A DNA stretch of 64,000 nt, taken from NCBI GenBank assembly GCA_004154925.1, contig QJNS01000033.1:310001-374000 (forward strand), in the 5' to 3' direction. The notes beneath the pieces are model-generated. The model searched no databases. It had not been told where the DNA came from and saw only the letters and a list, made by a program, of their open reading frames with translations. Shown here piece by piece: positions 46,009 through 58,740 of this stretch (positions within the stretch are counted from its first letter, which is position 1; each line of letters opens with the position of its first letter). The stretch is from Monosporascus cannonballus. Taxonomy: Eukaryota > Ascomycota > Sordariomycetes > Xylariales. A program made the translations under genes and the position numbers.

Positions 46009-48080
46009 TATTTTCTAGCTCATTATTTAGTAAAGTAAAAAACGTTTGGAATCAGATATTAAAATCTTTAAACGCTTTTTACGGGGCCTAATAAAGAGCC
46101 CTTATCGACCCAAAGTTACAAAAGGTATTTAGCGTTATAACGGAAACCTTAATAAGCTCGATAATGGCTATAAAATAACGCATAAGTTACTAACTTAAGG
46201 AAAGCAAAAAGAAGTAATCTAATTCCGTGAACATATAAAAACGTAATATAAGATAAATAAAAAAGCCAATATAAACGGCGGAATAATTTAAAAACGCCTT
46301 AATTATTTAATTAAAACTTATTATTTAATTATAAATTTCGAACGCAATATCCCTTAAGAATATTATGTTTTTTGAATTTAATAGCGGCCGAAAACGTAAT
46401 TATGTTATTCCCTAAAAACAGTGCGAATAATTAAATTAATAATACGAACCAAATAAAAGCCGATACCTTAGCCGGAGATGTTTAATAGAACAAAAAAGAA
46501 ATTTCTTAGATAGTACGTATTTATAACTTTTAAGCTCGAAATAAACATTATTTTCGTAAAACATGTTCGTAAATAATTTTACGTTATATATAAAAGGTTC
46601 GAAATTAATGTATAACGTACAGTTATTATTTATTATATTATCGGAATTTTAAATAATATTTATAACCCCGTTAATTTCTTTTAGGTATTATACGAATAAT
46701 ATAATAATTGGCATTATAAAAAAAAGTCACTATATATTTTCGAAATTTAATATAAATTAATAACGTAAAACTTTCATTATTTTATTTTTTATTCAAGAAA
46801 ACGTTAACAAACGGAAAAAGATTACCTGGTTAACGAAAGCGAAATTTACGCTTTTGAAAGGAATATTAAATAAGAAATTTGCGTAAATTTTAATTCTAAT
46901 AAACTTTTTTAAAGGTTATAACGCAGAAGTAAATAAAGTAATAAAACTGACCGGACGTTTTAAAAAAATAATACGGCAAAAATACGAATAACTTTTTAAT
47001 AGCTTAATTGGACAGTAGCAACTAAATAGAAAATAACCTAAATAATGATATAAGTATAATATGTGTTTCGGCAGTAAAACGGTAAAAATAAGGACTTTAA
47101 ACCTTACCCGTAACGCCGAAATAATATATGTAATAAACAATTTGAAAAGAATAAAACGCCCGTAAAACGAAAGGCCTTTATTTGCGTTATAGACGTCCTA
47201 ATTATAGGGCGAACCGTTACTTATTTTTATTAATAAAAAAACCGTAATAAAGGATTAATTTGTTAAAAGTATACGGAAATAGAAAATCGGAATTTGAAAA
47301 CAAAAAGAGAAAAAAATAATTTTTAAATATTGGCACCTTGAGAAATAAAAAGCGATCTAGGCCGAGGTAAAAATCGCGAAATAAAATATAAACGGCACTT
47401 TATTTATTATTAATATATATATTAATTAAAAACATTGCTACAAACCTTTGTTAATTAAAGATATAAAGATTTTGCCGTAATAAACGAAACGTTCGTAAAA
47501 CGTTTATAGCTGCCGCGTATTTTAATAAAATTACGTAAATTTAAAAGGTTTTAAAAAAACCTAATAATAGTGAAAAGGAATTAAGAAAATAATATATATA
47601 AGGATAGATATCGACAGTTTCAAAGCCAGAATATTTGTATATATTATTAATAACCTTAATTACCTCTTAATTTTCAGAAAACTTTAAATAAAGCGTTGCA
47701 ACGTTATATATATAACGCAAAAATATTTTTTTAACGGTAAGCGCAATTAATTATATAAAGGTTTACGAAAAAAAAAACACGAAACCTAAAGAAATAACGT
47801 CCGAATAACTTATGAAATAAAAAGAATTTTAATTACTGCTTTCGGGAAGAAATTTCGAAAAATAAAAAAATTAAAAAAACTAAATAAAAAATTAATTATT
47901 TTTTAATTATTTTAACCAATATTAATAAGACGTTTGTGCTTAGAAAAAAGTAAAGATTAATAAAAGTTTTCCGCTTAAAATAAAAGTATTTCAGAAGTTA
48001 TTCGAAAAAAAATTAGGCGACGTTTTATATGTACCTCGTATTAAATTAAAATATATAATTTTATTGCGTAAAAATGAAAT
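46009..48080 (+). pseudogene. D gag and protease region, degraded
   Basis: By position between the 5' LTR and RT. The only motif seen is CFGSKTVKIRTLN at about 47070-47108, which could be a broken nucleocapsid zinc knuckle. Otherwise only stop-rich frames. Function assigned from element order. Confidence 0.4.
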
Positions 48081-48084
48081 AAGG

Positions 48085-48760
48085 GGGGAAATATTATTAC
48101 TATAGGGGTTTTTATATAGTATAATCAGGGACAAGTTATTCACTTTAAGAAAAGCTTTAACGGAACTTTTAAATAAAAAGTATATTCGTATAAGCAATTC
48201 GCCCGGAAACGTTTCGATCATATTTATAAAAAAACCCAGAAAAAGGTTACATTTCTGCTATAATTATCGAGCATTAAATACAATAACTCCAAAAATTATT
48301 ACTTTTTACTGCTAATTTCGGAAATTTTAAGGTTACTTTTTTACGCTAAATAATTTACGAAAATAAATATTCGAATAACGTTTCATAAAATTAAGATCAA
48401 AAAAAGAAACGAATAAAAAACGGCATTCCGAAAGCGTTTCGGCTTATATAAATAGCTAATAATACCGTTCGGCTTATATAGGGCTCCTGCGATTTTCCAA
48501 CAATATATTAACGGCGTCCTAAGGGAGTACCTTAACATTTTCTGCTTAACGTATATAGATAATATCCTTATTTTCTCCTCCAGACCTAAAGAACATCATA
48601 TACAAAAAATAAAAAAGTTTCTAAATTACTTAAAAAAACAGATTTAAATCTAGACATTTCTAAATACGAATTCGCGATAAAAATAACAAAATGTTTTGGA
48701 TTTATTATAAATGCCGGAAAGGGGATACGAATAAACGCCGAGAAAATACGCGTAATCTAA
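48085..48760 (+). pseudogene. D pol: reverse transcriptase domain
   Basis: The frame at about 48105-48300 reads FLYSIIRDKLFTLRKALTEL with LNKKYIRISNSPGNVSIIFI and HFCYNYRALNTITP: the RT N-terminal part (RxxLTELLxKGFIRxSxSP...FCVDYRALN). At about 48420-48570, in a second frame, FRKRFGLYK, stop, LIIPFGLYRAPAIFQQYING and CLTYIDNILIFSS follow; the YxDD box is YIDN, so the second Asp is lost to a G-to-A change. Very typical of fungal gypsy elements. Inactive. Confidence 0.9.
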
Positions 48761-49782
48761 AAATAAAAAGCTTTTAAAACATTTAAAAAATTTCGAAATT
48801 CTTTTCGGTTTGCAAATTTTTACCGCAATTTTATAATTTATTATGCGGATATATCGAAACTGTTAATAGCCTTAGTCCGAGAAAAAACGTTTTTCTGCTA
48901 AAAGAAAATAACGTTGGAACGTTTTAAAAGCGTTTTGATAACGGAATTAATCTTGGCGTAATAAAATCTCAAAAAACTTATAATATTAAAAATAAATTAT
49001 TTAAGAATAATATACAGAAATTACATATCCCAATTTCATGAGTTAAAAATATTACGCCCGGTCGTTTATTACTATAAAGAATTACACCCCGTTAAAATTA
49101 ATTACGAAATACATAATAAGGAATTTTTAACAGTAATAAATTATTTAAAAACTTAATATATGGAATAACGGAACGTAATAACTCCATGTAAGATAATTAT
49201 TAACCATAAAAATTTAAATTATTTTATAATTATTAAAAAGTTAAATAAATAATAAGGGAAATAATTAAAAATATTATCTCATTTAAATTTTTATTTCAAA
49301 TTCCGTATCGGCCGCTTAAATATTAAGGCTAATATACTTTCGGGCAAAAATTTAAATATATTTTCCAAAAAAATAAGACCCAGAAAACAGTACGAAATCT
49401 TTTTTTAAAAAAATAAATTATTATTTATATTACTTACGAAACACTGCAAATACGGTAAAAATATAATAATAACTAATATTATTAAAGCTAAAGGAACGGG
49501 TTATTTCAAAATACGTAAATATTTTAATATTACGAAAACCTTAAGAAATTTTAGGATATAACGTTAAAACATAATGAAAATTATAACTATATTATTATGG
49601 TTATTATAAAAATAAAACGTAATTTCCTTAGAGAAATAAAGTTATTAATATTCATTACGGAATATATTTTAAACGTTAGGGTCTTTTTTTAATTTCGAAA
49701 ACACTTTTAAATCCCAGATTAAGAATCGCTTAAAATGGCCTTAATACAAAATACTTACGATTCCCATATAGTAAGCTACCTA

Positions 49783-51172
49783 CAGTGGGGGTGCAAAAGT
49801 CTCGGTAAATTTCTGCACGCTTTACAAAAACGCGTATTTCTTCCACTTTAACGCCAATACCCTTCATACTTCAATCATGAGTAAACAACCCAATTTAGGT
49901 CCAATTATTTCGCAAAAAAAATGGTTACCTTATACGAGAACGAAATGGAAAACCGAAAAAGATTTAGGCGACGGCTTTACCGAAATCGCGAAAAAATACG
50001 GAATATTCCCTATTATCGTCTAGGGCGTTTATAATCACTATACGCGTCAAAGTTTAACCTAATTTTCGTTACGTTCCGGTCGCATATATAAATTTCGGCC
50101 GGTTTATAAAAGGTATTTATGGCGATTTATTAACATTAAATTCTTTATATTTATTAATAAATTTACCAAATTATATTATTTATATATTTTGAAGTACATT
50201 TTAATATAATAATTTTGTCCAAAAAAATAATACATTAATATTTATTTTAATATCTGTTTTTACTTCCGGAATATACAAAATAATAATTTTTTTACATTTT
50301 AAAATACTGTAATAAACTTTTCGAATAATAAGGAAAAGTTTTATTTAGTAACGAAATAAACGTAAACCACAATTACGGTAAACAGGCACAATAAACCTTT
50401 TACTCAAAAAATATTTAATATGTTATTTTTTTAATTTTAAATATGACGTTAATTATTAACCTTTTTTTCGAAATAAGAAACTTCCGTTTATTACCTAAAT
50501 ATATATAATCCCGATATAAAAAACCGGATAAACGTAAATATTTTAAAATGGTATCCGATATGGAAAACGGAACTTTTTAATAATCCTTAATACGGACTCT
50601 GAAGCCGCCTAGGACGGAATAACCGGCCGCATTTATCGTAATTACTTTAATAAATACCTTTCAAAATACCTTAATAACGACTTTATTTTTATGTAAAATA
50701 AACCTTTTATTTATAGCGTCCGAATTATAAAAAAAATTTTTAAGAACAAGCCGTCGAAATACTAGAATAACCCTATATTCGTTCGATTTAAACCTTATCG
50801 AAAACGTATAAAAGTTATTCATAAAATACATCTAAAAAAACAACCGAAATTTAGGTTATTCGGTAATACGCAAAACTTACTAGATTTACTTACTACTATT
50901 ACAATTATTATATGGGAAAAACTTGCAAAAAATATATTAAATAATTCAAAAAATAATATGCCAAGGCCGATAGAAATTATAATTATAACTTAAGGCTAGT
51001 ATACGAAATATTGAAGTCATTTATAATATACGTAATTTATTTATTCATAAGTAATTAAAATTGCTAATAATCTTATTAAGAATTAATAGAAAAACGTATA
51101 AGTAAAATTGTGAAGGTAATGGTTGGAAATATGGAATATGGAGACTAAATCGAGACTTTTGCACCCCGACTG
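49783..51172 (+). mobile_element. Tc1/mariner DNA transposon in the integrase region of D
   Basis: 1390 bp with inverted ends: left CAGTGGGGGTGCAAAAGTCT..., right ...AGACTTTTGCACCCCGACTG, one mismatch in about 22 bases, and TA at both borders (49781-49782, 51173-51174). TA target, CAGT start and size are typical of the Tc1/mariner superfamily. It carries a broken transposase on the + strand. It is younger than D. Confidence 0.9.
49877..51020 (+). pseudogene. Tc1/mariner transposase, RIP-degraded
   Basis: ATG at 49877. The N-terminal part is well kept: MSKQPNLGPIISQKKWLPYT, then KDLGDGFTEIAKKYGIFPI (first helix-turn-helix) and RSGRIYKFRPVYKRYLWRFI (GRP-type linker and second HTH). The middle is stop-rich. 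Near 50760-50820, YSFDLNLIENVQKLFIKYI matches the conserved segment around the last catalytic acid in the Tc1 family (PYSPDLNPIENxWxxLK). The DDE enzyme would excise the element; it is inactive here. Confidence 0.85.
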
Positions 51173-51179
51173 TAAATAA

Positions 51180-52090
51180 AGAGGTTACGATAATAATATT
51201 TTCGAAAAACTTGTTACCCGGGTATATATCGTATAATAAAATAGTTCTGCAGAAAAATAACGTATACGGCCATAAAAATATATGGAAAAATAGGAAAAAA
51301 AGGTTACTAAAACTATTCCCGGTTCTCGAACTATTCCATAATAAGTTATTAATCGATTTTAAAACCGAATTATTAACCGTTTCTAAATACGACTTATATT
51401 GTTAAATATTTATAATAAATTAATTATTAAAGGCAATAATTTTAAAAACAATATATATAACAATAATAAAAGCATATACGGAAATATTTATAAAAACATA
51501 TTAAAAATTTCATACCTTTTTTAGGATTATTACAAATAATACGGGAACTAATTAAGTAAGGAAATTCTGGACCAGATTCTGCAAATGAATAAGGCTAAAA
51601 TAACGTCTTTTTATCGCATATCATCTAAAAACCGATAATATTACGAAAAAACATAATTAAAAAAATATCAACTTATTTACGAATTTTTATAACATATTCA
51701 TAATAAAAATACAACAAATTACTTTTAAAGGCACTGTTCCCGATTAATAACTAAAATTTAATTTTAATAAAATTAACTTTTTTTCTGCTTTATGGGTATT
51801 GCGTTAATTCGATTTCTTAAATAAAAATTAATTCGGCAGTTAAAAAGAATTTAGGTATAAAAACGGAAAGATTCGTTAGAAAATTATAAGAAAATACAAA
51901 ATTCGCTTAAGCCGCGATAACGGCGGCCTAGCAAACCTAAGAGGAAATAACAAATAAACGATACTTTCCTGCCGAAAAATGCGAAATTAACGATAAAGTG
52001 TAGTTATTCCTAAAAAATACCGTTACTCTTTAACCGTTAAAAAAGTTAACATAATTAGTTTTTACGTCATTAAATTAAATATATCCTAAA
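51180..52090 (+). pseudogene. D pol: integrase domain, 3' of the Tc1/mariner insertion
   Basis: + frames: VYGHKNIWKNRKKRLLKLFP and LFHNKLLIDFKTELLTVSKY (51260-51400; IDFxTELP contains the first catalytic Asp, kept), FCKxIRLKxRLFIAYHLKTDNI (51575-51630; the AYHPxTDG motif), and after 51890 KFA, stop, AAITAA, stop, QT, EEITNKRYFPAEKCEINDKV, which is the usual C-terminal part of fungal gypsy integrases. Stops are at Gln/Trp. The zinc-finger part lies just before the Tc1/mariner element (49380-49780). Confidence 0.82.
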
Positions 52091-53040
52091 ATATTTATAA
52101 TTATTTGTATATTAATTTAATAAAACGCGTAAATCATAAGGCCTTATTATCTTAAATTAACACAAATATATAATCTTTTTTTATTATTTTTTAAAATAAT
52201 AAAAGGAATTTCAAAATCGAAGATATTTTCCAAACTCGGATTAAAAAAGTAAAAAAAGGCTTTTTACGCCAAATCCAAATAAAATAATTAAATTAAATCA
52301 AAACCAACGTAGAAACGAATCGAAAGGTTTGTAAATACGGCGGCTATATAATAATTGGAAAAAAATATAATAATATAGCTAATAATAACGGACCTTAAAT
52401 TTAACGTATTATCCGAAAGCAAACAAGTAAAAATCTAACTTAAAAATACAGGCCGGATAACGCATAAGCGGTATAAAGAAATTGGGAAAACCGTTTAAAA
52501 ATAGCTTTATGTAATTCGTACATAAGTATTAAAATAACACTTCCTTTATTTACGAATAAAATATAGTAAAGAAATTAAGGATTACAGAAATAATATATTA
52601 ATTACGATATTATTTTATTACATTTAAAACTTTATAAATTTAATAGCTCACTATACAAATTTATAATGTTAACGTTATATAAAAAGTATATACCTAAAAC
52701 GAGCGATTATTTGGCTTTATTTATATCAAATTTTGGTAAAATTAAAACATTTTTTGTAACCGCTTAAATGTTATGGCTGCACCATACCATCACTCCACCA
52801 GGGCAAAAGATCGGTGGAATGATCGCAAATGTGGCAATCATCCTGGTGCTTACAGCTGCATATATACTGGAGCTCTTACGGTAGACCAAGCCGTAACATT
52901 AAATTACGATTACAAAATTTTCGAAAACGTTAATAATACGATTACTAACAGGTATTAGTTTAACTTATAACGTAAATTAATAAATAATACGAAAAAAGCA
53001 TTAAAATATTTCCAAAAAACAGCTTAGATAATAGAATTTA
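52091..53040. other. D: unassigned region after integrase, with a GC-balanced patch
   Basis: AT-rich apart from 52768-52880, where the sequence becomes GC-balanced (CACCATACCATCACTCCACC... to ...GAGCTCTTACGGTAGACC) and contains CpA dinucleotides that are rare elsewhere. A 61-codon open frame covers the patch, but nothing in it is recognised. Confidence 0.5.
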
Positions 53041-53063
53041 TTATTTTTATATTTAATACGTCC

Positions 53064-54045
53064 GGAATTAGGTAAGGCGGAAAAGCCGTCCAAACCGATA
53101 ACTTAACCTAGGTATAAATAACATATAAACTAAGAATTAAAAACGTGAATTTACTTCGGAACGAATAACATGCGAAAACTTAAAACGTAAACGTAAATTT
53201 TCGATACCCATTTTTTTCTAAGTACGAATAACCTTTAAACCACAATTAACGGCAGAAAAACAATATAAAAATTACATAAAAAAACGATTTTACTAAGGTC
53301 TCGGTAATCGTAACTAAAAGCAATTTTGCAAACCGCGTTAACCATCTAACGAAATTCGGGAATATTCGCAAATTACTCGGAAATTACGTTAAAAAAACAT
53401 ATTAATAAAAATAAAAAAATACTTATTTCGAAATACTTAGAATTATAACCAACGTAAACTTAGTAACGGAGCGGTTTTTTGACTGTAATAATAAGAATTT
53501 TGAGAGTAACAAATAAATAATATATAAACAAATTATATATTTCGTTAATTTAAATAGAATACGTCCGGGTTTTTAATAAAACGAATTACATCAACAAAAT
53601 AAGGCATATCGCAAATACGGATAAGATATTTACTTAAAATAACGCAAATACATAACGTACGAAAGACTTGGGTAAATTCCGACTTCCTAAAAAGGATTAA
53701 CAACGTAAAAACGTTCTTTTTATAAGGAATTTTCGCAGCGTTATAACGTATTAATTAATTTTTAAACTATTACGAAATAATATATAAAAACATTATAATA
53801 AATATTAATAAAAACTAATTTACGGAATTAGGTTATTTTTATAAGAAAAACTAAAATAAGTAAAAACGTAAACTTATTTTTATATATAGGCTTGCTTAAC
53901 GTATAATCAGCCCATAATTAGCCATTTAAGCTAAACCTAATTCAAAAATCGACAAATTTCCGAATTTCGGATTAATTAAAAACTAAGAATTAACGCGATT
54001 ATTAATTTCTCAATAAGCTAACCCTTTTCAAGAAAAATAAGGCGT
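53064..54045 (+). pseudogene. D: additional sense frame between integrase and 3' LTR
   Basis: One frame of about 325 codons without a shift; nearly all stops are TAA/TAG at places where Gln or Trp would fit. Readable pieces: TKVSVIVTKSNFANRVNHLT, FGNIRKLLGNYVKK, LVTERFFDCNNKNFESNK, FVNLNRIRPGF, TYERLG, RSFYKEFSQRYNVLINF. Lys/Asn-rich, no membrane segment, no family recognised. Standard gag-pol gypsy elements end soon after integrase, so this may be a third ORF, or a diverged pol C-terminus. Identity open. Confidence 0.4.
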
Positions 54046-54047
54046 AA

Positions 54048-54236
54048 TATAATAAGGCTATATGGAGCTTTATTATGAAGCACCGGACAAATACCGGTAC
54101 TAAGTAGCATTAGCGTAACGCCTTAAATGCGAACATATATATAACTGTATTTTTATCTCTCCTTTCTTTTTTTTTAGCTAGAAAATAAACTCTTATTGGT
54201 AACTGATTGCAGACCGCTTAGGTAAAGCCTTTTATA
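54048..54236 (+). repeat. 3' LTR of D (189 bp)
   Basis: Pairs with 45819-46008. Keeps GGTAACTGATTGCAGACCGC, where the 5' copy reads AGTAATTAATTACAAACCGC: G-to-A and C-to-T only. Confidence 0.88.
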
Positions 54237-54241
54237 TAGGT

Positions 54242-55330
54242 TAACGTATTGATATAATTCAAAAGTTACGAAACCTAAGTTATCGTTCGTACGCTTATAG
54301 CAATACGGAAAACGAACCAGATTAGATTAATCGAAATGCTGATAAGTATATTATCAATCTTTTTTCGATTTTGCAGTCCATTAATAATAAATTTATTTAG
54401 CGAACACTATTATTTCTTGTATATTTTAATTAACTTAAAATATGGACTAATTTAGGCACCAAATATACTAAAGGGTTTTAGGATAATATAATACAACTAA
54501 AGTCAAAAGCTCTCGCTTAGCGAAATCCTAGAAAATAGGCTTGTTATAAAAAGCCTAAATGTTTATCAAAATATGACGTCGGATTATTTCATAATTACTT
54601 TATGAATTATATTTAAATAGTTCGTTATAAAGAATTCGAAAATATTAAAAAGTACGAATTTAATTATTGGTCGATTACTGTTTGAATGAATTATCCGTAA
54701 TAATTTTACAAGCGAATCCAAAAGACTTATGCGGATTTAATCAAATATTTTAAAAGCGTTTTAAAAAATGGGAAATGATTTTAAATTATTTTGTTCGAAA
54801 ATATCAACCTTTATATAATTTATTGTCGATGGAGACAGTTTCAAATGAAAAATATTTATATTTTGCGATAATGTTATTTATACTGAAATATTCATATTCT
54901 GATCGTAATAATATATAAGTTAAACAAAGGCATAAAAATAGTATATTCGGTAATTATTAGTCTTAAACAGCCCGGGTTGATATATTTGAGCTATAATTAC
55001 AATATAAAACAAAAAATAATTTATCATATTAAAACGGAAAAAGGAAAATCGCTCGAAAGACATTTCCCGCCGTTGTTACAATTACTGCTAAGCGCAGCGA
55101 AAAGAGGAAACAACAAATAAATCGTCTTAGCATACCGACTAATAAAGAGCTTAATAACAAAATCTGAAGAAGGAAATTAAAAAAGCCACAAAAAAGGGCG
55201 CAAAAAAACCGTAAGGATAAATATACAAAATCGAAAAAAAGGGATAAACGGAATACGAAATCATTATATTTATAAAGTTTTAAGCGAAATCAAAGTAAAT
55301 ATATAACGATGAATCATTCTATATCAATTA
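54242..55330 (+). pseudogene. Possible decayed frame E, 3' part
   Basis: Continues the frame from before D: RIDIIQKLRNLSYRSYAYSN, then KIWTNLGTKYTKGF, KPKCLSKYDVGLFHNYFMNYI, YKRIQKTYADLIKYFKSVL, CRWRQFQMKNIYILR. At 55030-55290 a very basic stretch is open in two frames (one reads KTFPAVVTITAKRSEKRKQQ and ends at TAA near 55290 with one TGA inside). It looks like the Lys/Arg-rich C-terminus of a transposon protein, but I recognise no domain. Confidence 0.3.
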
Positions 55331-58188
55331 AATCTATAAATATTTTTCTAATTAACTATAATATGAATTTTCCATAGAAATATTATTTGTTTACTTTGTT
55401 TTAACCTAAATCGATTGCTGTATTTTTGATTTTGGTTTTAGAGTTTAGAAAATACTATTTTTCTTATCTATATAGTATTTTAGCTTATTGTAATATTAAT
55501 ATAATAAATTTATATATTTTAAAATAAAACCATTTTAAAATTTATATATATATATTGATACACATAATAAATTATATCTTGAAAGATTTATTACTTCATT
55601 AATATTTTTAAAAATATTAAAATTAACGTTCAAATATTTTAAATTGTTTTTATTAATTTCGTTAATTTAACGGGTATTTAATATACAGAATATTCCCTGC
55701 TTTAATCAAAGGTATATATGTTATTCATGTAAAAAAAGAAATTTCGTATTTTACATATTTTAAAAATTGAGTGCCCATTTTAAATTTTTCTATTTATCCT
55801 AAAGTTTTTCGTCATTTCTTTTTACTTATCTTTTTAATTTTATAAGCTAATTAAGTATAATTGCATATTACTTAAAATAATTATAAAATAATTATTTTTC
55901 GATTTTTTTCCACCACTTAGCAATTATAGTATCAGAACGAAAATGTCTTAAAAATAACTAATTATTATCTTAAAACCCTTATATAAAAAAGGCCCGTAAA
56001 CGCCTTACTAAACCTTGACCGGCCTAGCATAATATTAAACAAGTTAGTTATAACAATAAATAAATTATTAAATATGAATTTGCAAATTAGACGTCGTAGA
56101 ATTCGAATATAACTTACGCGAGAATAAAATCGCAAATATATATCGTTTTACAATAAATAAAGAATTAATAATATATTATTTTACAATTATTTTCATTTTA
56201 TACTAATAAAATTAAAGATATATCAGGAAAGCATATTTAATAAATCACAATTAAATACATTATTACGAAAGATAATATTATTTATTCGAATAATAAAAAT
56301 TCCGATTATTACGATACCGATAATAATAATAATAAGACTTATTACGTTAAAAATAGAAATGTAGATAATATACCTTTCCAAAATTAATTATAATTGCTGG
56401 AATAGATTACTTTTAATTTGTTAAAAAAAACCGAACTAAAATATGATTAAAAATCTTTAAACGGTTATAATTTAAATTTATTTTGTTTAAAAAAATGTAT
56501 ATGTTAAAAAGTTGTAATATTTATTATTTTATAAGGCTCTTTTAAATTATATAAATTTATCCCATATAAAACTATAATATAATAGGTAAACTTCTTATTC
56601 TTTTTAACTTGTTATTTTTTAATTATTTTATATATTAAGATAGTTCTAATATTGGTTGCCTATTTACAATAACTGCCAACGTTTCATCAATACTCAATCT
56701 TTACAGATTATTCTTTTATATAAAGTTAAATTTAACCGGGTAATCGAAATCTTATTTGTCAACCGCCATAAAATTGCAAATTATATTTTTAAGTATATTG
56801 CTAATGTTTTGTTATAATTTCGCCTCCATCTAAATATTATATTCTTTTTGCAACAACTATTTATAAACGCAAATAATTTAAATATCGATATCAAGCTCGA
56901 AAAAATGGATAAAATAATTTTAGTTTTTCGTTTTATAAATATTAATAATTTTATAATTATTTTATTTATTACTGTTACTAATATTTTAGGCTTTTTTATA
57001 GTTAGCAAATAGGCTGGTTTATTATTTTAAAATAAGTGGCTTATAAGTTATACTAATATTATGATTGTTCTGGTTACGTATTAAAAATTATCCGCTTTTA
57101 TTTGCAAGAATATACTAAGTAATATGTTAATTTTTAACGGCCTTGTTAAATACATTTTATTTTTAATAAATTTCGATTATTATCTTATCTTATATAACAC
57201 AATTTTCGCAATATATCAAAATAGAAAAAGAAATTCCTCTATTTAATTATATTACAAAAACCACAGACCTTATTATTAGTTTTCGCGGCGCTTAAATAGG
57301 TGAAATCGTATATTAAAATCGACATTTATCGCGATTAATTGTGCTTAAATTCAGCATAATCAATTAACAAGATTTTTCGGTAATAAAATAATTTTAAAAT
57401 ATGTTAACCTTTTTAACCTCCGCATTAATAAATATCGGGTATACGGTAACTCTTTTGGCGTTCTTTTATCTAAAACTATCAATTTTGTTAATTGCTGCGT
57501 TTTAAATAAAAAGTTCGTTATTCGATACTTCTTTATAATATATTGAAATATCGTTCTGTTCGTTATAACGCTAAATGCACGACTATTACAAAATAGGTTA
57601 CCGTTCTTATGTAATATATTACGTGAATTTATAGCTTAGGAAATATATAATAATATCGCCTGAATATCTAACTGAACGTTTTTATATTGAAATAATAACA
57701 ATTAATCGGGTAAGTAATTTATAAGCTATTCGGAAGATTATGTATTATATTTAAAAATTTAGCAAGTAAATTGTTTATAGAAAAATTAATATTTTTAGTT
57801 ATATTCGTATAGAATTTCTTTTTACGGCTTTTAATATTACGGGTATTAAATTTAGCTTAAATAAAGTAGTTAAATAAAAAATAAAAATAAAATCAAGTTA
57901 AATGCTTTTATAACGTTAACTTGTTAACTTCAAAGTAAATAGACTTTTGATAGTTATTATATAAATATAACTGCGTAATTATTATAATTATTTTCGTGAT
58001 AATACGTTACTTAATTTTATTAGTTATAATATAAATAAAAAGATTATATTAGATTATATTAATAATATTATTTAATATGTTTAATATGCACTCTAAGCTT
58101 TAGGCCAACTTAAGTATTTTGCACTAATATTAAATATTTCTATCCGCTGAAAGGCCACAAGATGTTAGCTGTAACAATTTTCTAATAA
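55331..58188. other. AT-rich stretch with nothing recognised
   Basis: TA-rich, CA-poor texture as in the degraded elements. No LTR pairs, inverted ends or protein motifs found. Short frames only. Probably very old RIP-degraded repeats. Confidence 0.5.
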
Positions 58189-58740
58189 TGGGTAGCACAC
58201 TTATTTTTTATTCGCCTACATTAACCAATCCACTTCTTTAGAAAAAACTACTTTCAGCCACACTTATTTGCGTTATAATACAAGTACTAACCCCGGTTAT
58301 TATTACAAATCGCTATATTACATTCCAAGTAACGAAAGGCTATCTATTGAGCTAGCTGTCGATTCACAACATTATTACCTCCAATTTGAAGCCTTACTCG
58401 ACATATACCGCGATAAGAACTGCGTAAACAAATCTAATACCTTAAAACGCATTTCCCTAAAACCCTGTAATATCAATTAAAAAGGATTTCCATATTACCA
58501 GTACCAACAAAGTTTTTTAAAGCTTTTTGTCGACCGTTAAAAAGTGTTCCAAAATGTCGAATACCTGCATTAATAAATATTTTAAGGAGAAGCGTAACGT
58601 TTCCGTAATAGAACTTTTAATAATTTATCGCCTTATTTTGTTAAAAAGAAATAATTGTTAATCATAATTTTATACAAAAGAATATATATAAAAATAAACG
58701 TTACATTATGCCGAAAGTTATAATCTTTTTTAAATCTAAT
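58189..58740 (+). pseudogene. Less mutated coding-like patch, unidentified
   Basis: A + frame is open for 97 codons from 58190 to the TAA at 58478-58480: YLRYNTSTNPGYYYKSLYYI, PSNERLSIELAVDSQHYYLQ, FEALLDIYRDKNCVNKSN and so on. It has no ATG near its start. After the TAA (one change from CAA) the same frame continues with KKDFHITSTNKVF, stop, SFLSTVKKCSKMSNTCINKY to about 58670. G+C and CpA are higher than around it. Tyr-rich, no known domain. Possibly an exon of a decayed gene or of a transposon protein. Confidence 0.35.

Larger units (their letters stand above)
45819..54236 (+). mobile_element. Ty3/gypsy LTR retrotransposon D, with a Tc1/mariner insertion
   Basis: LTRs 45819-46008 and 54048-54236 (190 and 189 bp). 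Duplication TAGAT (45814-45818) and TAGGT (54237-54241), one G/A difference. RT and integrase read on the + strand. Without the Tc1/mariner guest (49783-51172) the element is about 7.0 kb. A purine-rich AAGAAAAATAAGGCG at 54031-54045 precedes the 3' LTR. It is distinct from families A, B and C in LTR and in protein sequence. Confidence 0.9.

Noticed and set aside
53040..53400. - strand frame opposite the extra D ORF
   Set aside because: It has stops that are not explained by RIP-type changes as simply as those of the + frame; treated as a shadow.
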